Shown here: positions 53,262 through 62,777 of the stretch, piece by piece
Position numbering within the stretch: position 1 is the stretch's first letter
Layout of the letters: every line of letters begins with the position of its first letter
Assembly: GCF_963675585.1 (NCBI RefSeq)
Contig: NZ_OY776414.1
Span: 723,001 to 787,000 of the forward strand
Reading direction: 5' to 3'
Source: an uncultured Draconibacterium sp.
GTDB lineage: Bacteria; Bacteroidota; Bacteroidia; Bacteroidales; Prolixibacteraceae
DNA: 64,000 nt
Translations under genes and position numbers: made by a program
The notes under the pieces: model-generated
Database searches by the model: none
The model's input: only the letters and a program-made list of their open reading frames with translations
What the model was told of the DNA's origin: nothing

Positions 53262-55100
53262 TTAATTAATTTTTACTAGCCCACCTACAATTGATGCAAT
53301 CGCTCCCTCAACTTTCACTGAAGTTGCTCCTGTAAGAGAAGCTTCTGTACCTCCCATTATTTTTGCTGAAGTTGCAGCTGTTATGGAATAGGCTCCGCCA
53401 GAAGTTGTTGAAATTGCTCCTCCTGTCATTGTGTCCAAACCTTCTCCGCAGGTAACGCTCATAGACTTTCCTGAGGTAATTGATATGTTTCCGGTCGCCA
53501 TAATCGAAAGGTCTTTCATTGTATTAAAAACTATTCCATCGGGTGATAATTCAATGGAGTTCTTTTTTTCATCTTCAATCTTAATCGATTTTTGCTGATC
53601 ACTTAATGTTATTTGTTTTTTGTCAGGTGTTTTTATGGTAGTAGTACCTGAACTTTCATCAAACTGAAGGCTAAGTCCATTAAACATGATTCCTTTCAAA
53701 CTGTTGTTGTTTGTCGGAAATTCATTGTTTGGTGTTCCTTTTCCGTTGTACAAACTTCCCATCACAAATGGCTGTTCCGGGTTGTTTCCTTCAAATCCAA
53801 CCAAAACTTCGTCATCAATATCGGGCGTAAAATATACTCCACGACCAACTCCCGAATGAGCATTTGCAATTCTAATCCACGGGCTCGATTGTCCATCTTC
53901 CTGCCAATCAAAGTGTACACGTATTCTTCCTAACTTTTCGGGATCTCTGTTGTCTGTTACCAGTGCACTTTGCGGTTCGCAGTTTATTCTCACATCCGGG
54001 TCGGTATATTCAGGCACTGTTGCCTCTGCTGATACTCCTTTAAATGAATTTGAATAAGTACCCAAATCATTTATTGTATGAACCAATTGGGTGACTATAT
54101 ATTCGCCGTAATCCACATTCCCGGAATCATACATTTTTAGTGCCTTGATTTTTACCTTACCTCCAAGTTTTAATAATGGATTTACGCTTTTCCCTTCTAT
54201 GTTTGATATTCCCGATGATTGAGCTTTTTCCTTGATGTCAGAAATTTCCTTTAGGTGTTTGGCAAAGCTATCTTTTGAAACATTCAGGTAATTTGCCAGT
54301 TTCTGAGGTTGGTACGAAAAATGTTTTGCCGACGCATCGTGTGCCAGACCGCCCACTTCATTTTGCTCTTTTTTGCCGGTTGTTTTGGTCGATTGATTTT
54401 CAATGGTCTGATTATTATGATAGTCGCGGTACTTGATTTTGAAATTTATTGGTTTCATACTAATTCCAAAATCAAATTCAGACTGGTCGAGCCCCATTGT
54501 TATTTCCGGTTTCGATTTTGTATTTAAAGGTCCAAAATTAAATTCGGTACCATCATAATACATCCATTCTCCATACTTTTTTGATAAACGGCTGATAAAA
54601 TCGTAACTGGTTTCGTTGTATTGAACCGTATATTCGAAATTGGTTGTTATCTGCGGTTTTATGTTCGCTTTTAATAAATCTTTCGGATAAGGTTTTAATA
54701 CTTCCTCAACAATCTGTTTTAAATTTCTGGTTTCAAACGATCTGCAGCCAGGCAGGTCTTCCAACAAAAATTCAGGGCTTTTACCTGAAATAATAATTTT
54801 ATTAAAATCAGAATAGTCTGAGCGAGTACCCCTGACATTTGTAATTATCCCTTTAAAAAATATGCTGTCGGATGAATTCATATCCTCAGTCATACTTATA
54901 TTCATTGTAAAAACAATCGACGAACCAATAAATTTTTTTGTTTTGTCAATCACAAAACCTTCTATTGATTCAATTGAATCGTGACGGCAAATAAGCTCAA
55001 ATTTACTTGGGCCATAAATGCTCTGTTCAATTTTAAGGCTATTAAAATCATCCAGTTTTTTACCATCAATTTCTATTTTAACTTCTGATGCAATTGCCAT
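53262..55100 (-). CDS. vgrG: T6SS spike protein VgrG (TssI)
   Basis: 612 aa from ATG 55100; the frame opens at 55145, but MAIASEVKIEIDGKKL starts the conserved domain. The gp27-like N-terminal domain (about 1-330) is followed by the gp5 OB-fold (DPEKLGRIRVHFDWQEDGQS; WIRIANAHSGVGRGVYFTPDIDDEVLVGFEGNNPEQPFVMG). A Ser/Thr/Gly-rich beta-helix needle (SITSGKSMSVTCGEGLDTMTGG) ends in VKIN. There is no catalytic extension. It lies 17 bp after the adjacent hcp paralogue. Confidence 0.94.
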   Translation of the reverse strand: MAIASEVKIEIDGKKLDDFNSLKIEQSIYGPSKFELICRHDSIESIEGFVIDKTKKFIGSSIVFTMNISMTEDMNSSDSIFFKGIITNVRGTRSDYSDFNKIIISGKSPEFLLEDLPGCRSFETRNLKQIVEEVLKPYPKDLLKANIKPQITTNFEYTVQYNETSYDFISRLSKKYGEWMYYDGTEFNFGPLNTKSKPEITMGLDQSEFDFGISMKPINFKIKYRDYHNNQTIENQSTKTTGKKEQNEVGGLAHDASAKHFSYQPQKLANYLNVSKDSFAKHLKEISDIKEKAQSSGISNIEGKSVNPLLKLGGKVKIKALKMYDSGNVDYGEYIVTQLVHTINDLGTYSNSFKGVSAEATVPEYTDPDVRINCEPQSALVTDNRDPEKLGRIRVHFDWQEDGQSSPWIRIANAHSGVGRGVYFTPDIDDEVLVGFEGNNPEQPFVMGSLYNGKGTPNNEFPTNNNSLKGIMFNGLSLQFDESSGTTTIKTPDKKQITLSDQQKSIKIEDEKKNSIELSPDGIVFNTMKDLSIMATGNISITSGKSMSVTCGEGLDTMTGGAISTTSGGAYSITAATSAKIMGGTEASLTGATSVKVEGAIASIVGGLVKIN

Positions 55101-55117
55101 TCGTTGTACTTTAATGC

Positions 55118-55525
55118 TTAAACCGACACGTGGCCAATCCAACAATTGTAATGGGTGGCTCCTTCAATACTTATTTCTCTTGTCGAGATTGTCATTTCAA
55201 CAATCTCTTCACTTTTTTCCTGGAACGAATCTTTGTAGCGCACACATAAACCATCTACAAAATTGATTGTTTTAAGGGCTTTCCCATTTTCTTTTCCAAT
55301 AAACACAATTCGCCCGTTTTTAACAGAGTGAAACATTACCCAATTAAGAATCTCACCGTCGTTTTCAATGGCAACAGTGATATTGATTTTTCCACCCATT
55401 AATTTTCCGGTGGTTCTTCCTTGTTTATCAGTAGGCCAAATAAATTCGAAATCGCAAGCAAGAATTCTAATGCCTGTTTTTTCATTTTTATGTCCACTAA
55501 TATATAACCGCGCTGATAATGACAT
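55118..55525 (-). CDS. T6SS tube protein Hcp/TssD, paralogue 1 (vgrG-linked)
   Basis: 135 aa. Hcp-type beta-barrel of the Bacteroidota TssD family: MSLSARLYISGHK, GGKINITVAIENDGEILNWVMF, and IVEMTISTREISIEGATHYNCWI. The C-terminal pattern 'I...g..H.n.W' is shared with the two neighbours. It is the most divergent of the three and sits 17 bp before vgrG, after a 159-bp gap, so it may be a spike-adjacent or effector-dedicated Hcp. Confidence 0.85.
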   Translation of the reverse strand: MSLSARLYISGHKNEKTGIRILACDFEFIWPTDKQGRTTGKLMGGKINITVAIENDGEILNWVMFHSVKNGRIVFIGKENGKALKTINFVDGLCVRYKDSFQEKSEEIVEMTISTREISIEGATHYNCWIGHVSV

Positions 55526-55557
55526 AATTTATTTTTGAAACGGTTCCACACTTATTT

Positions 55558-55580
55558 TTGTGATCTTAGTAAATTCACAA
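55558..55580. promoter_or_regulatory. CRP-like interrupted palindrome upstream of hcp paralogue 1
   Basis: TTGTGA and TCACAA arms separated by 11 bp, 32 bp upstream of the hcp1 ATG. It resembles CRP/FNR-family site geometry but no regulator was found. The 159-bp gap also holds a CCTTTT-ATT-AAAAGG hairpin at 55588-55602. Confidence 0.3.
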
Positions 55581-55684
55581 CCAAGCACCTTTTATTAAAA
55601 GGATATTTTGTAGTTTATTTTATACTTACCTGCAATAAGCGCATGAAAGTATTTCTTGTTTTCATCAATTATTTATTCGCTATA

Positions 55685-56077
55685 TCAAGAACTCCAGGCA
55701 TTTATGATTTCGCCATTACCCATTGTTACAACCTGAGCAACTATTGTAATGGATGTTACCATTGCTCCTGAACCTCCCGAGTGATCGAAGGTTTCGCTGA
55801 AAGAAGATATGAATGCATTTTGAAAACTTAAATCACGCATGGTTGATTCTTCGTTCCTTTTAATGTAGGTTATTGTACCTTCTTTTAACATTTCTCCCAC
55901 ACAAATGTGCTCGAAAAATAGATTATTGGCGTTCGATTCCATGGTAATGTTTATTTCTCCTCCAACAGTTGAAGAGGTCGGTCGGCCCATTTCATCCACT
56001 GCACGGTAAACATTATAACTGGAACTTAGCACTCTAAATTCCTGACCGGTTGTTTTAAATATTGCTTTAAATGACAT
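55685..56077 (-). CDS. T6SS tube protein Hcp/TssD, paralogue 2
   Basis: 130 aa. TssD family: MSFKAIFKTTGQEFRVLSSSYNVYRAVDEMGRPTSSTVGGEINITMES, with the family pattern 'D..GrP.s...GGeI.itmes' also seen in paralogue 3, and QVVTMGNGEIINAWSS at the end. It lies 44 bp after paralogue 3. It probably forms part of the inner tube or a cargo-bearing ring. Confidence 0.87.
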   Translation of the reverse strand: MSFKAIFKTTGQEFRVLSSSYNVYRAVDEMGRPTSSTVGGEINITMESNANNLFFEHICVGEMLKEGTITYIKRNEESTMRDLSFQNAFISSFSETFDHSGGSGAMVTSITIVAQVVTMGNGEIINAWSS

Positions 56078-56121
56078 AATTTCAAATTTTAATTTGTTTC
56101 ACAATAAGGATTATAACCGGC

Positions 56122-56514
56122 TTAATCATCGAGCCATTCGTTTGTGTGAGTAGCATTTCCCATGCTTATTTCTTTGGCTGATAATGAAAATGAAATTGAA
56201 CCATTTCCTGATTCGCCAAACGATTCACTAAAGTCAGTCATAAAGGCTTCTTTAAATTCAAATTCTTTCAATTTGCCTTCTTCTTCGCTTTTCATTATGG
56301 TGATTTTACCATCTTTTCTCATGTAACTATCGCACATCCACTCTAAAAACTCATTTTCTTTTGTTGATTCCAAGGTTATATGAATTTCTCCTCCCTGTGT
56401 TTCGGAAGCCGGTTGCCCGGTGTGGTCGGTATGTTGCCTGAGGCTGTAGCTAAAGCTTTGCACCGGATGACTTTTGCCATCCACTTCAATAGAAATATTC
56501 GACTTTGCTAACAT
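56122..56514 (-). CDS. hcp: T6SS tube protein Hcp/TssD, paralogue 3 (next to tssC)
   Basis: 130 aa. TssD family: SFSYSLRQHTDHTGQPASETQGGEIHITLESTKENEFLEWM, and C-terminal AKEISMGNATHTNEWLDD. It lies 41 bp after tssC, so it is the best candidate for the main structural Hcp. The 'GGeIhitlEs...flewm' core is the typical Bacteroidota TssD signature. Confidence 0.9.
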   Translation of the reverse strand: MLAKSNISIEVDGKSHPVQSFSYSLRQHTDHTGQPASETQGGEIHITLESTKENEFLEWMCDSYMRKDGKITIMKSEEEGKLKEFEFKEAFMTDFSESFGESGNGSISFSLSAKEISMGNATHTNEWLDD

Positions 56515-56555
56515 AACTTGTTGTTTTAAAGATTAATACTTAATTTGATTTGTAA

Positions 56556-57941
56556 TTAGTTTTGTTCATAATCTGAGTCCCACTCAGTTCCATCATCGCC
56601 TTTTTGTCCGTCCATTTTAATCATAAAGTTTTTAGCTGGAAAATAAGGTGTCATGTGTATGTCAAGGTAGATCCTGTCTTTTTGAACCGGGTCTTGTTCG
56701 AACCTTTTTACGGAGAAGTTTTCTATAAGTTTGCCCGGGCCGGTAATACTATCCAGAAATTTTACAATCTGAGAAAGTATTTCTTTTCTGGTTTTTACAT
56801 TGAAATTCTCGAAGGCACGACGGTTTAAAAAATCCATCATTACTTTGGTTACATAGTCGAAAACCCGAACTACCGAATAGGTTTGCAATCCAAGATTATC
56901 GCCATTAAAAAGTGTTTTGGCCGAAAATGCCATTACTTTTCCGTATTCGTTAACCATTGGAACAAGGCCCATTTTTTCAAGATTTGCAATCTCACTTTTT
57001 TTCAGATCGAAGGTTACACCATCCACTTCGTTTAAACCACCGTGTTTTTTTCCGGCAGCTACTTGCGACATTAGGGTATTGTAAATTGTTCCGGCCAGTG
57101 CTCCCGACGGTGGAACAAAAAGTTCTTCCTCTTCGCCAACTTCATCAAATTTATCTCGACCGACAAGCCAGTTGCATGCCATCATTACGTTTGAGCGGAA
57201 CATATCGCCTCCGGTAAGATTTGCCATTTCGAATAAGTCCATTACATCATCCGGATTATCGAGATGTTCAAAATCGGTTACCATCATAACTTTGTTTTCG
57301 TGCGCTATTTTTGCCCACTTTTCAACTACTTTGTTCGATCCCAAATAACCGGGTACAACCAAAATTCCATAGTTTTCGCGTAGGTCGAGGCGGTCGTATT
57401 TACTTACCAGTTCTTCTCGCACTGCATCAATAAAACGGGTGTCGTCCAGATCCTTCAACTGCTCAAGGTCGGCATTCATTATTGATACATTTTTAAGCTT
57501 CGAGCTTTCCGTGTTTTTGTAAAACAAGGCAACCGAGCGGTACGATTTCTCCAAATCGCGTGTTTCTTCAATAGCCTTTGCCATATTTGTTTTAAAAGTT
57601 CTGTCAGCAACTTCAATATTTTTTTCGCTGGCTTCAACCATTTCAGAAATGCTTTCCGACGAGTTTAAAACAGCTGCCCACAACTGTAATGTTTTTTTTA
57701 GTTTTTCACGATCTGCTTTATAAGCTGATTCCGATAAGAAAATTCGCTTTCTCGCTTTTCGTTCAGGATTCATGTTTTCAACGCCTGCAAAAGCCATTTC
57801 CAACAAATCAAAACCTCCGTTCCCGGCAAGTTTGTTCAGTCCTGTTTTTAGTTGTTCTGCAGGGTTTTCAATACTTTGTACGTTTTCTAATACTTTTTCT
57901 TTGTATTGAGCAATATTTTGTGCGCCTTCTAATTCAGCCAT
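56556..57941 (-). CDS. tssC: T6SS sheath protein TssC
   Basis: 461 aa. Large sheath subunit: IEETRDLEKSYRSVALFYKNTESSKLKNVSIMNADLEQL, YGILVVPGYLGSNKVVEKWAKIAHENKVMMVTDFEHLD, and the C-terminal IYLDIHMTPYFPAKNFMIKMDGQK, which lies in the handshake region near the sheath-ClpV interface. It lies 31 bp after tssB, the canonical B-C order. Confidence 0.92.
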   Translation of the reverse strand: MAELEGAQNIAQYKEKVLENVQSIENPAEQLKTGLNKLAGNGGFDLLEMAFAGVENMNPERKARKRIFLSESAYKADREKLKKTLQLWAAVLNSSESISEMVEASEKNIEVADRTFKTNMAKAIEETRDLEKSYRSVALFYKNTESSKLKNVSIMNADLEQLKDLDDTRFIDAVREELVSKYDRLDLRENYGILVVPGYLGSNKVVEKWAKIAHENKVMMVTDFEHLDNPDDVMDLFEMANLTGGDMFRSNVMMACNWLVGRDKFDEVGEEEELFVPPSGALAGTIYNTLMSQVAAGKKHGGLNEVDGVTFDLKKSEIANLEKMGLVPMVNEYGKVMAFSAKTLFNGDNLGLQTYSVVRVFDYVTKVMMDFLNRRAFENFNVKTRKEILSQIVKFLDSITGPGKLIENFSVKRFEQDPVQKDRIYLDIHMTPYFPAKNFMIKMDGQKGDDGTEWDSDYEQN

Positions 57942-57972
57942 AATATTAAGTTTTAGTGTTAATGAATTTGAA

Positions 57973-58419
57973 TTACCTGGTTTCTTCCAATTCTTTAATT
58001 AAAGCATACATAACTCCCAGTAAGTCAGCTTTCGATTCCGGATTTTCCAGCGTTTTTCGTAATAGCTTATTACTTTTTAACTGCTTAATTATTTTTTGGT
58101 ATTGCTCTTTTTCAATCGTTAGATCCTGAAGGAAGGAGCTTTGAGCAGTGATTCCTTTTATTCCAAAATCGGAGAGTCCCCTAAACGAGAGTTTTTCCTG
58201 TTTCCCGGCTCCTTCACTGTCTTCAAAATCCACTTCTATTTCAGGTTTGTAGTGCTCAAAAACGTCATCAATGGTTTGCAACCCTTCAACAATTTGAGGT
58301 TTGATTGGTGCATCACCTGTTAGTTTTTCACACAGTAGTGTTCTGTTTTGCGGTATTTCGGCAAATGCTTCGCTGGCATCGCCTTTTACTTCTGTTCCGC
58401 CAATTCCGTACTCTTGCAT
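57973..58419 (-). CDS. tssB: T6SS sheath protein TssB
   Basis: 148 aa. Small sheath subunit of the Bacteroidota type: RTLLCEKLTGDAPIKPQIVEGLQTIDDVFEHYKPEIEVDFED and SFRGLSDFGIKGITAQSSFLQDLTIEKEQYQKIIKQLKSNKLLRK, matching the 'v.f.~l~df.p..i...s..L..l' TssB core, with a helical C-terminus. It lies between clpV (42 bp) and tssC (31 bp). Confidence 0.9.
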   Translation of the reverse strand: MQEYGIGGTEVKGDASEAFAEIPQNRTLLCEKLTGDAPIKPQIVEGLQTIDDVFEHYKPEIEVDFEDSEGAGKQEKLSFRGLSDFGIKGITAQSSFLQDLTIEKEQYQKIIKQLKSNKLLRKTLENPESKADLLGVMYALIKELEETR

Positions 58420-58461
58420 AATGTATATTTTAAGTTAATAATATTTGTATGTTTCTCAGTT

Positions 58462-60948
58462 CTATTGTTTGATTCCAATTTCCCATTCCAAATCGTTCTC
58501 TTTTCCCAGTTTTAAATACAGCTTCGATCCTTTTCCAATTTCACCTGCAATGATTTTTTTCGAAAGAGGTCGTCGGAGTTTATTACGTATTACGCCGATT
58601 AGCGGGCGCGCTCCGTATTTGGGAGTAAAACCAGATTTGGCAAGATGTTCTTTTGCATCTTGGTCAATGTTTAGTTCAATTCCCTGAGCTTCCAGTGATT
58701 TATACAGGTTCTTTAAATGGATCTCAAAGATCTTTAACACATTTTCTTCGCTGATTGGAGCAAATGGGATTATCTCAGTAAGTCGTCCGAGAAATTCTGG
58801 CCTGAAATGGTTTTCCATAATTTCAGCTAGCTTGTTTGAAGGTGGAACAACTCCTTTATTAAATTCGTCAACTATATAAGCACTTCCAATATTCGAAGTA
58901 AAAAGGATTACTGCATTCGAAAAATCTCCTTCTTTTCCCAAACGGTCGTGTAATTTCCCCTCGTCCAGAATTTGTAAGAATATGTCGAATACGGAAGAGT
59001 GGGCCTTTTCAATTTCATCGAACAAAACTATGGCATAGGGTTTCTGCCGTATTTTATTTACCAGCAATCCTCCTTCCTCGTAACCAACGTAACCGGGAGG
59101 TGCTCCGTAAAGTAGTGCTGCCGAGTGTTCTTCTTTGAATTCGGACATGTCGAAACGAATGAGGGCTGTTTCATCGTTAAAAAGAAATTCCGCGAGTGTT
59201 TTTGCCAGCTCTGTTTTCCCGGTGCCTGTTGGCCCCAAAAAGAAAAATGAACCAATGGGTTGTCCGGGTTTACTTAATCCCGAGCGCGATTCCCGAATAG
59301 ATTCAGCAATACTTTTTATGCCATGATCTTGTCCTACTACTCGTTTTTTCAGATGTTCTTCAATATTCAGAAGTCGTTCTTTTTCCTGTGTTTGTACTTT
59401 CCCGATCGGGACACCGGTTTTATGAGCGACAACTGCTGCTAAATCGGATTTATCAAGCGAATCGGTTTTTTCCTTTGAAATTTTCTCCAGACTATCCAGC
59501 GTATCATTCAGAATATCTTTTATTTCGGCTGTTGTTTCAACTTTGCTGGCATCCTTATCGTCGTTAAGTTTAATAAGAACAACCGGGCTTATTCGTTCCT
59601 TTAGTTGTGTATTAAACCACAAAAGCTCAGTTCTCAGTTCATCTTCAGAAAGATTGGTATCATTTTGGGCTAAGGTATTTAGTTCCGCTTTTAAAGCCTC
59701 AACTTCTCCGGCAGTTGTGTCCTGCATCATTTTTACAACGGCCATCGAACGGTCGATTAAATCAATGGCGGCATCAGGTAAACAACGTTCTTTTAAATAA
59801 CGTTTCGAGAGATTTACGGCTTCCGCCTGATTTGCTTTATCAATTTTAATTTTGTGGTGTTCTTCGTAAACAGGAATTACTACTTCCAACATTCTTTTAC
59901 AGACTTCAAGGTTGGGTTCTTCCAACTTTAGAAGTTCAAACTTGCGTTTAAAGGCATCGTCTCCTTCAATGGATTTAGTATAGTTATCGATTGATGAAGT
60001 TCCGATTACTGTTAGATTTCCTTTGTCGAGTTCGGGTTTTAACAGATTGGCAGCACCTGCCGCGCCTGCTTGATTATCCAAAAGCATGTGAATTTCGTCG
60101 ATGAACAAAATGGCTTTTTCAAACTGTTCAATTTCTTTAATAATGTTTTTTAAACGATCTTCAACTTCTCCTTTGTACGATGCTCCTGCGATTAACGATC
60201 CGAAATCGAGTTCAAATATTTTTGTTTCACTCAGGTTTTCGGGAACTTTGTTAGCTATAATATTTTGAGCGAAGCCATTAACCAAAGCGGTTTTCCCAAC
60301 ACCGGGATCGCCAATTATTATGACATTGGGTTTTGACCGACGCCCCAGAATTTCAGACATCATGCGGGTTTCTTTATCGCGGCCAACAACAGGATCGAGC
60401 TTTCCTTGTTGCGCAAGACCTGTCAACTCGCGGCAATATTTTAACAGGGCGTTTTGCTTTTTAGCTCCCGGTTGAGTTGTATCTGTTTCGGGTTTTCCTC
60501 CAACTATATTTTCGATGTCGGCATTCTCAACAATTTTTTCTAGCAACTCCTGTTCATTCAAGTTAAACGTTTTTAATTGTTCGTACGAAAAACCTACGCC
60601 AGGAATGGTAAGGGCAATCAAAACACAAACAGGTGTAATTGTATCTTCCGATATTTTTAAGCGCACATTGTCGGCTTCATTAAAAACAGCTTTTACGTCG
60701 ATATCGGCGGTAGGCTGGTCGACAACCTTACTTGCTTTGGGGTAGGTTTCTATTCTAACTTCTGCCCATTCTTCCATATAATAGAAATCCTTTCCCATGT
60801 TCTCAAGCAAGGGGATCAATTCAATTTCTTTGTGCAGGAGCGCTTTTAGTAAGTGTGCAGGAGAGAATTCAGAGTGCATGTATTCTTTAGCAATTGATTG
60901 TGAAATATTAATTGCCTGCTTTACTTTATCCGAAAGAATGAAATCCAT
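58462..60948 (-). CDS. clpV: T6SS sheath-recycling AAA+ ATPase ClpV (TssH)
   Basis: 828 aa, Hsp100 class. The N-domain (about 1-145) precedes AAA1 with Walker A GDPGVGKT at 213-220 and LFIDEIHML near 281. A short middle coiled coil (about 405-450) separates it from AAA2 with GPTGTGKT at 572-579 and IVLFDEIEKAH near 640; a ClpB-D2-small domain ends it. Its linkage to tssB/tssC, rather than to a general heat-shock context, supports ClpV over ClpB. It is the first gene of the minus arm. Confidence 0.92.
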   Translation of the reverse strand: MDFILSDKVKQAINISQSIAKEYMHSEFSPAHLLKALLHKEIELIPLLENMGKDFYYMEEWAEVRIETYPKASKVVDQPTADIDVKAVFNEADNVRLKISEDTITPVCVLIALTIPGVGFSYEQLKTFNLNEQELLEKIVENADIENIVGGKPETDTTQPGAKKQNALLKYCRELTGLAQQGKLDPVVGRDKETRMMSEILGRRSKPNVIIIGDPGVGKTALVNGFAQNIIANKVPENLSETKIFELDFGSLIAGASYKGEVEDRLKNIIKEIEQFEKAILFIDEIHMLLDNQAGAAGAANLLKPELDKGNLTVIGTSSIDNYTKSIEGDDAFKRKFELLKLEEPNLEVCKRMLEVVIPVYEEHHKIKIDKANQAEAVNLSKRYLKERCLPDAAIDLIDRSMAVVKMMQDTTAGEVEALKAELNTLAQNDTNLSEDELRTELLWFNTQLKERISPVVLIKLNDDKDASKVETTAEIKDILNDTLDSLEKISKEKTDSLDKSDLAAVVAHKTGVPIGKVQTQEKERLLNIEEHLKKRVVGQDHGIKSIAESIRESRSGLSKPGQPIGSFFFLGPTGTGKTELAKTLAEFLFNDETALIRFDMSEFKEEHSAALLYGAPPGYVGYEEGGLLVNKIRQKPYAIVLFDEIEKAHSSVFDIFLQILDEGKLHDRLGKEGDFSNAVILFTSNIGSAYIVDEFNKGVVPPSNKLAEIMENHFRPEFLGRLTEIIPFAPISEENVLKIFEIHLKNLYKSLEAQGIELNIDQDAKEHLAKSGFTPKYGARPLIGVIRNKLRRPLSKKIIAGEIGKGSKLYLKLGKENDLEWEIGIKQ

Positions 60949-61638
60949 ATTCAGATTTTTATGTCGTTTTTTTGAAACAGATTGTTTATAAAAAGAACCA
61001 CGATTAAATGTGACTGTTAGTGGAATCTAAAAATTTACGAAAGAATCTTTTTTTTACTTATTAAATTCAGTTTAGAAATTCAGAGTACTTCTTATTTGAA
61101 GTTGGGACCATTACATTTATATACAATTTACGGCATTATTATCTATTAGTCAATACCTTATGAGTTTTATGATTAACAGAATTTCGACTTATTGTTCAAT
61201 ATGAAGTAAGGGAGAAATGAAATATTTGATCTTAAAATCTGAAGAAAATCCTATTCGGTGCGATGTTCAGAAAAGATAACTTATTCAAAAAAATGAATAG
61301 AAATTATTATACTATGTAAAATATAATTTTGAATTTAAGTTAATAATCCATTTTGTGTCATTTGTTTTGGAGGAGTTGAAAAATTGAATTTTCTACTATT
61401 TTTCAGGACCAAACCAGCGACACAATTGGTTAGACTATTTGTGTATGCTTTGGTAAGTAATTCTGAAACGGGGGGTGTAAACAGTGTAGGAGAAGTTGGT
61501 CGGTGTATTAAGAGATTAGCAAAAAATTTGGTTTAAAATATACGCCTCTTTAACTCAGAATGCTAGGTCGACTTTGGAGAATAAAAAAGCCGTTCAGTTT
61601 TAATTGAACGGCTTCTGTTATTATTATTTAATGTAGAT
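60949..61638. other. 690-bp intergenic region between clpV and leuB
   Basis: No convincing gene. A plus-strand open stretch of about 65 codons ends near 61536 but lacks an ATG and resembles nothing I recognise; it may be decayed sequence. The left part should hold the clpV promoter on the minus strand, but no exact TAnnTTTG box was found. The leuB terminator is at the right end. Confidence 0.5.
61583..61614 (-). terminator. Terminator after leuB
   Basis: AAGCCGTTCA (61588-61597) pairs with TGAACGGCTT (61605-61614), a perfect 10-bp stem with a 7-nt loop, followed on the minus strand by six T. Confidence 0.88.
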
Positions 61639-62703
61639 CTAGTTTTTTGAGATCCAGTCAGCAATCCAGTCGCCAACAGCAGAGGTTGATTGTGCAGGAC
61701 CTTCAGCGATATCTTCAGTAACAAATCCTTCAGCCATTGAAGCAGCAACAGCGTCGCGAATGATACGGCCTTCTTCTTTAAGATCAAAAGCGTATTCAAA
61801 CATCATAGCCGCCGATAGAATGGTTGCAATTGGGTTTGCAATATTTAAACCAGCAGCCTGCGGATACGAACCATGAATTGGCTCAAATACCGAAGTATGA
61901 ATACCCATTGATGCCGATGGAAGCAATCCAAGCGAACCTGTAATAACACTGGCTTCATCGGTTAAAATATCACCAAACATGTTTTCGGTAACCATAACAT
62001 CGAAGTTTTTTGGCCACTGAATAATTTGCATTGCTGCGTTGTCAACAAACATGTATTCTGTTTTTATTTCAGGATAATTCGGAGCCATTTCCTGGGCCAC
62101 TTCGCGCCATAAACGCGAGCTTTCCAAAACATTTGCTTTATCAACCACAGTTAGTTTTTTATTACGTTTTGCTGCAAACTCATAACCTAACTTCAGGATA
62201 CGCTCCACTTCCATGCGCGTGTAAATACATGTGTCATAAGCCGTGTTGCCATCATCTTTGCGTCCTTTGTCGCCAAAATACATTCCACCGGTTAATTCAC
62301 GGATACAAACAAAATCGGCACCTTCAACCAACTCGCGACGAAGCGGAGACTTGTGCAACAAAGATTCGAAAGTTTCAACCGGACGAATATTGGCATACAA
62401 TCCCAATTTTTTACGCATGGCAAGCAAACCTTGCTCGGGGCGAACTTTTGCTTTTGGATTGTTGTCGAATTTTGGATCGCCAATGGCACCAAACAAAACA
62501 GCATCGGCTTTCATACAAAGTTCGTGTGTTGTTTCAGGGTAGGGATCGCCTACCGCATCAATGGCACAAGCACCTGTAATTCCTTCTGTATATTCTAATT
62601 CGTGGTTGAATTTTGTAGCTACGGCTTTAACCGCTTTCATTGCCTGATCAACAATCTCAGGTCCGATCCCGTCGCCGGGAAGTAATGCAATATTTAGTTT
62701 CAT
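61639..62703 (-). CDS. leuB: 3-isopropylmalate dehydrogenase
   Basis: 354 aa, NAD-dependent beta-decarboxylating dehydrogenase of leucine synthesis. Seen: [33 protein letters not shown] (the substrate-specifying loop), and the metal/catalytic region [30 protein letters not shown]. Length is normal for the family. It lies 74 bp after a 2-isopropylmalate/citramalate synthase gene on the same strand and ends at a strong terminator. Confidence 0.96.
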   Translation of the reverse strand: MKLNIALLPGDGIGPEIVDQAMKAVKAVATKFNHELEYTEGITGACAIDAVGDPYPETTHELCMKADAVLFGAIGDPKFDNNPKAKVRPEQGLLAMRKKLGLYANIRPVETFESLLHKSPLRRELVEGADFVCIRELTGGMYFGDKGRKDDGNTAYDTCIYTRMEVERILKLGYEFAAKRNKKLTVVDKANVLESSRLWREVAQEMAPNYPEIKTEYMFVDNAAMQIIQWPKNFDVMVTENMFGDILTDEASVITGSLGLLPSASMGIHTSVFEPIHGSYPQAAGLNIANPIATILSAAMMFEYAFDLKEEGRIIRDAVAASMAEGFVTEDIAEGPAQSTSAVGDWIADWISKN

Positions 62704-62777
62704 TTTTTAAAGAAGTTGTCTGAAGCCATAGTCCAAAGTTTCAGAAGAACTTTGGTTTTTATCTTATGCTTCTATTT

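Noticed and set aside
55588-55602. CCTTTT-ATT-AAAAGG hairpin as a terminator between hcp paralogues
   Set aside because: Short A+T-rich stem with no T run after it in the gene direction; too weak to call.
61330-61536. About 65-codon plus-strand open stretch between clpV and leuB
   Set aside because: No ATG start, no recognisable family and no promoter; best treated as non-coding or decayed sequence.
62031-62579. 182-codon open frame antisense to leuB
   Set aside because: The leuB frame is fully conserved; the antisense frame is Cys/His/Gln-rich noise typical of reverse reading.
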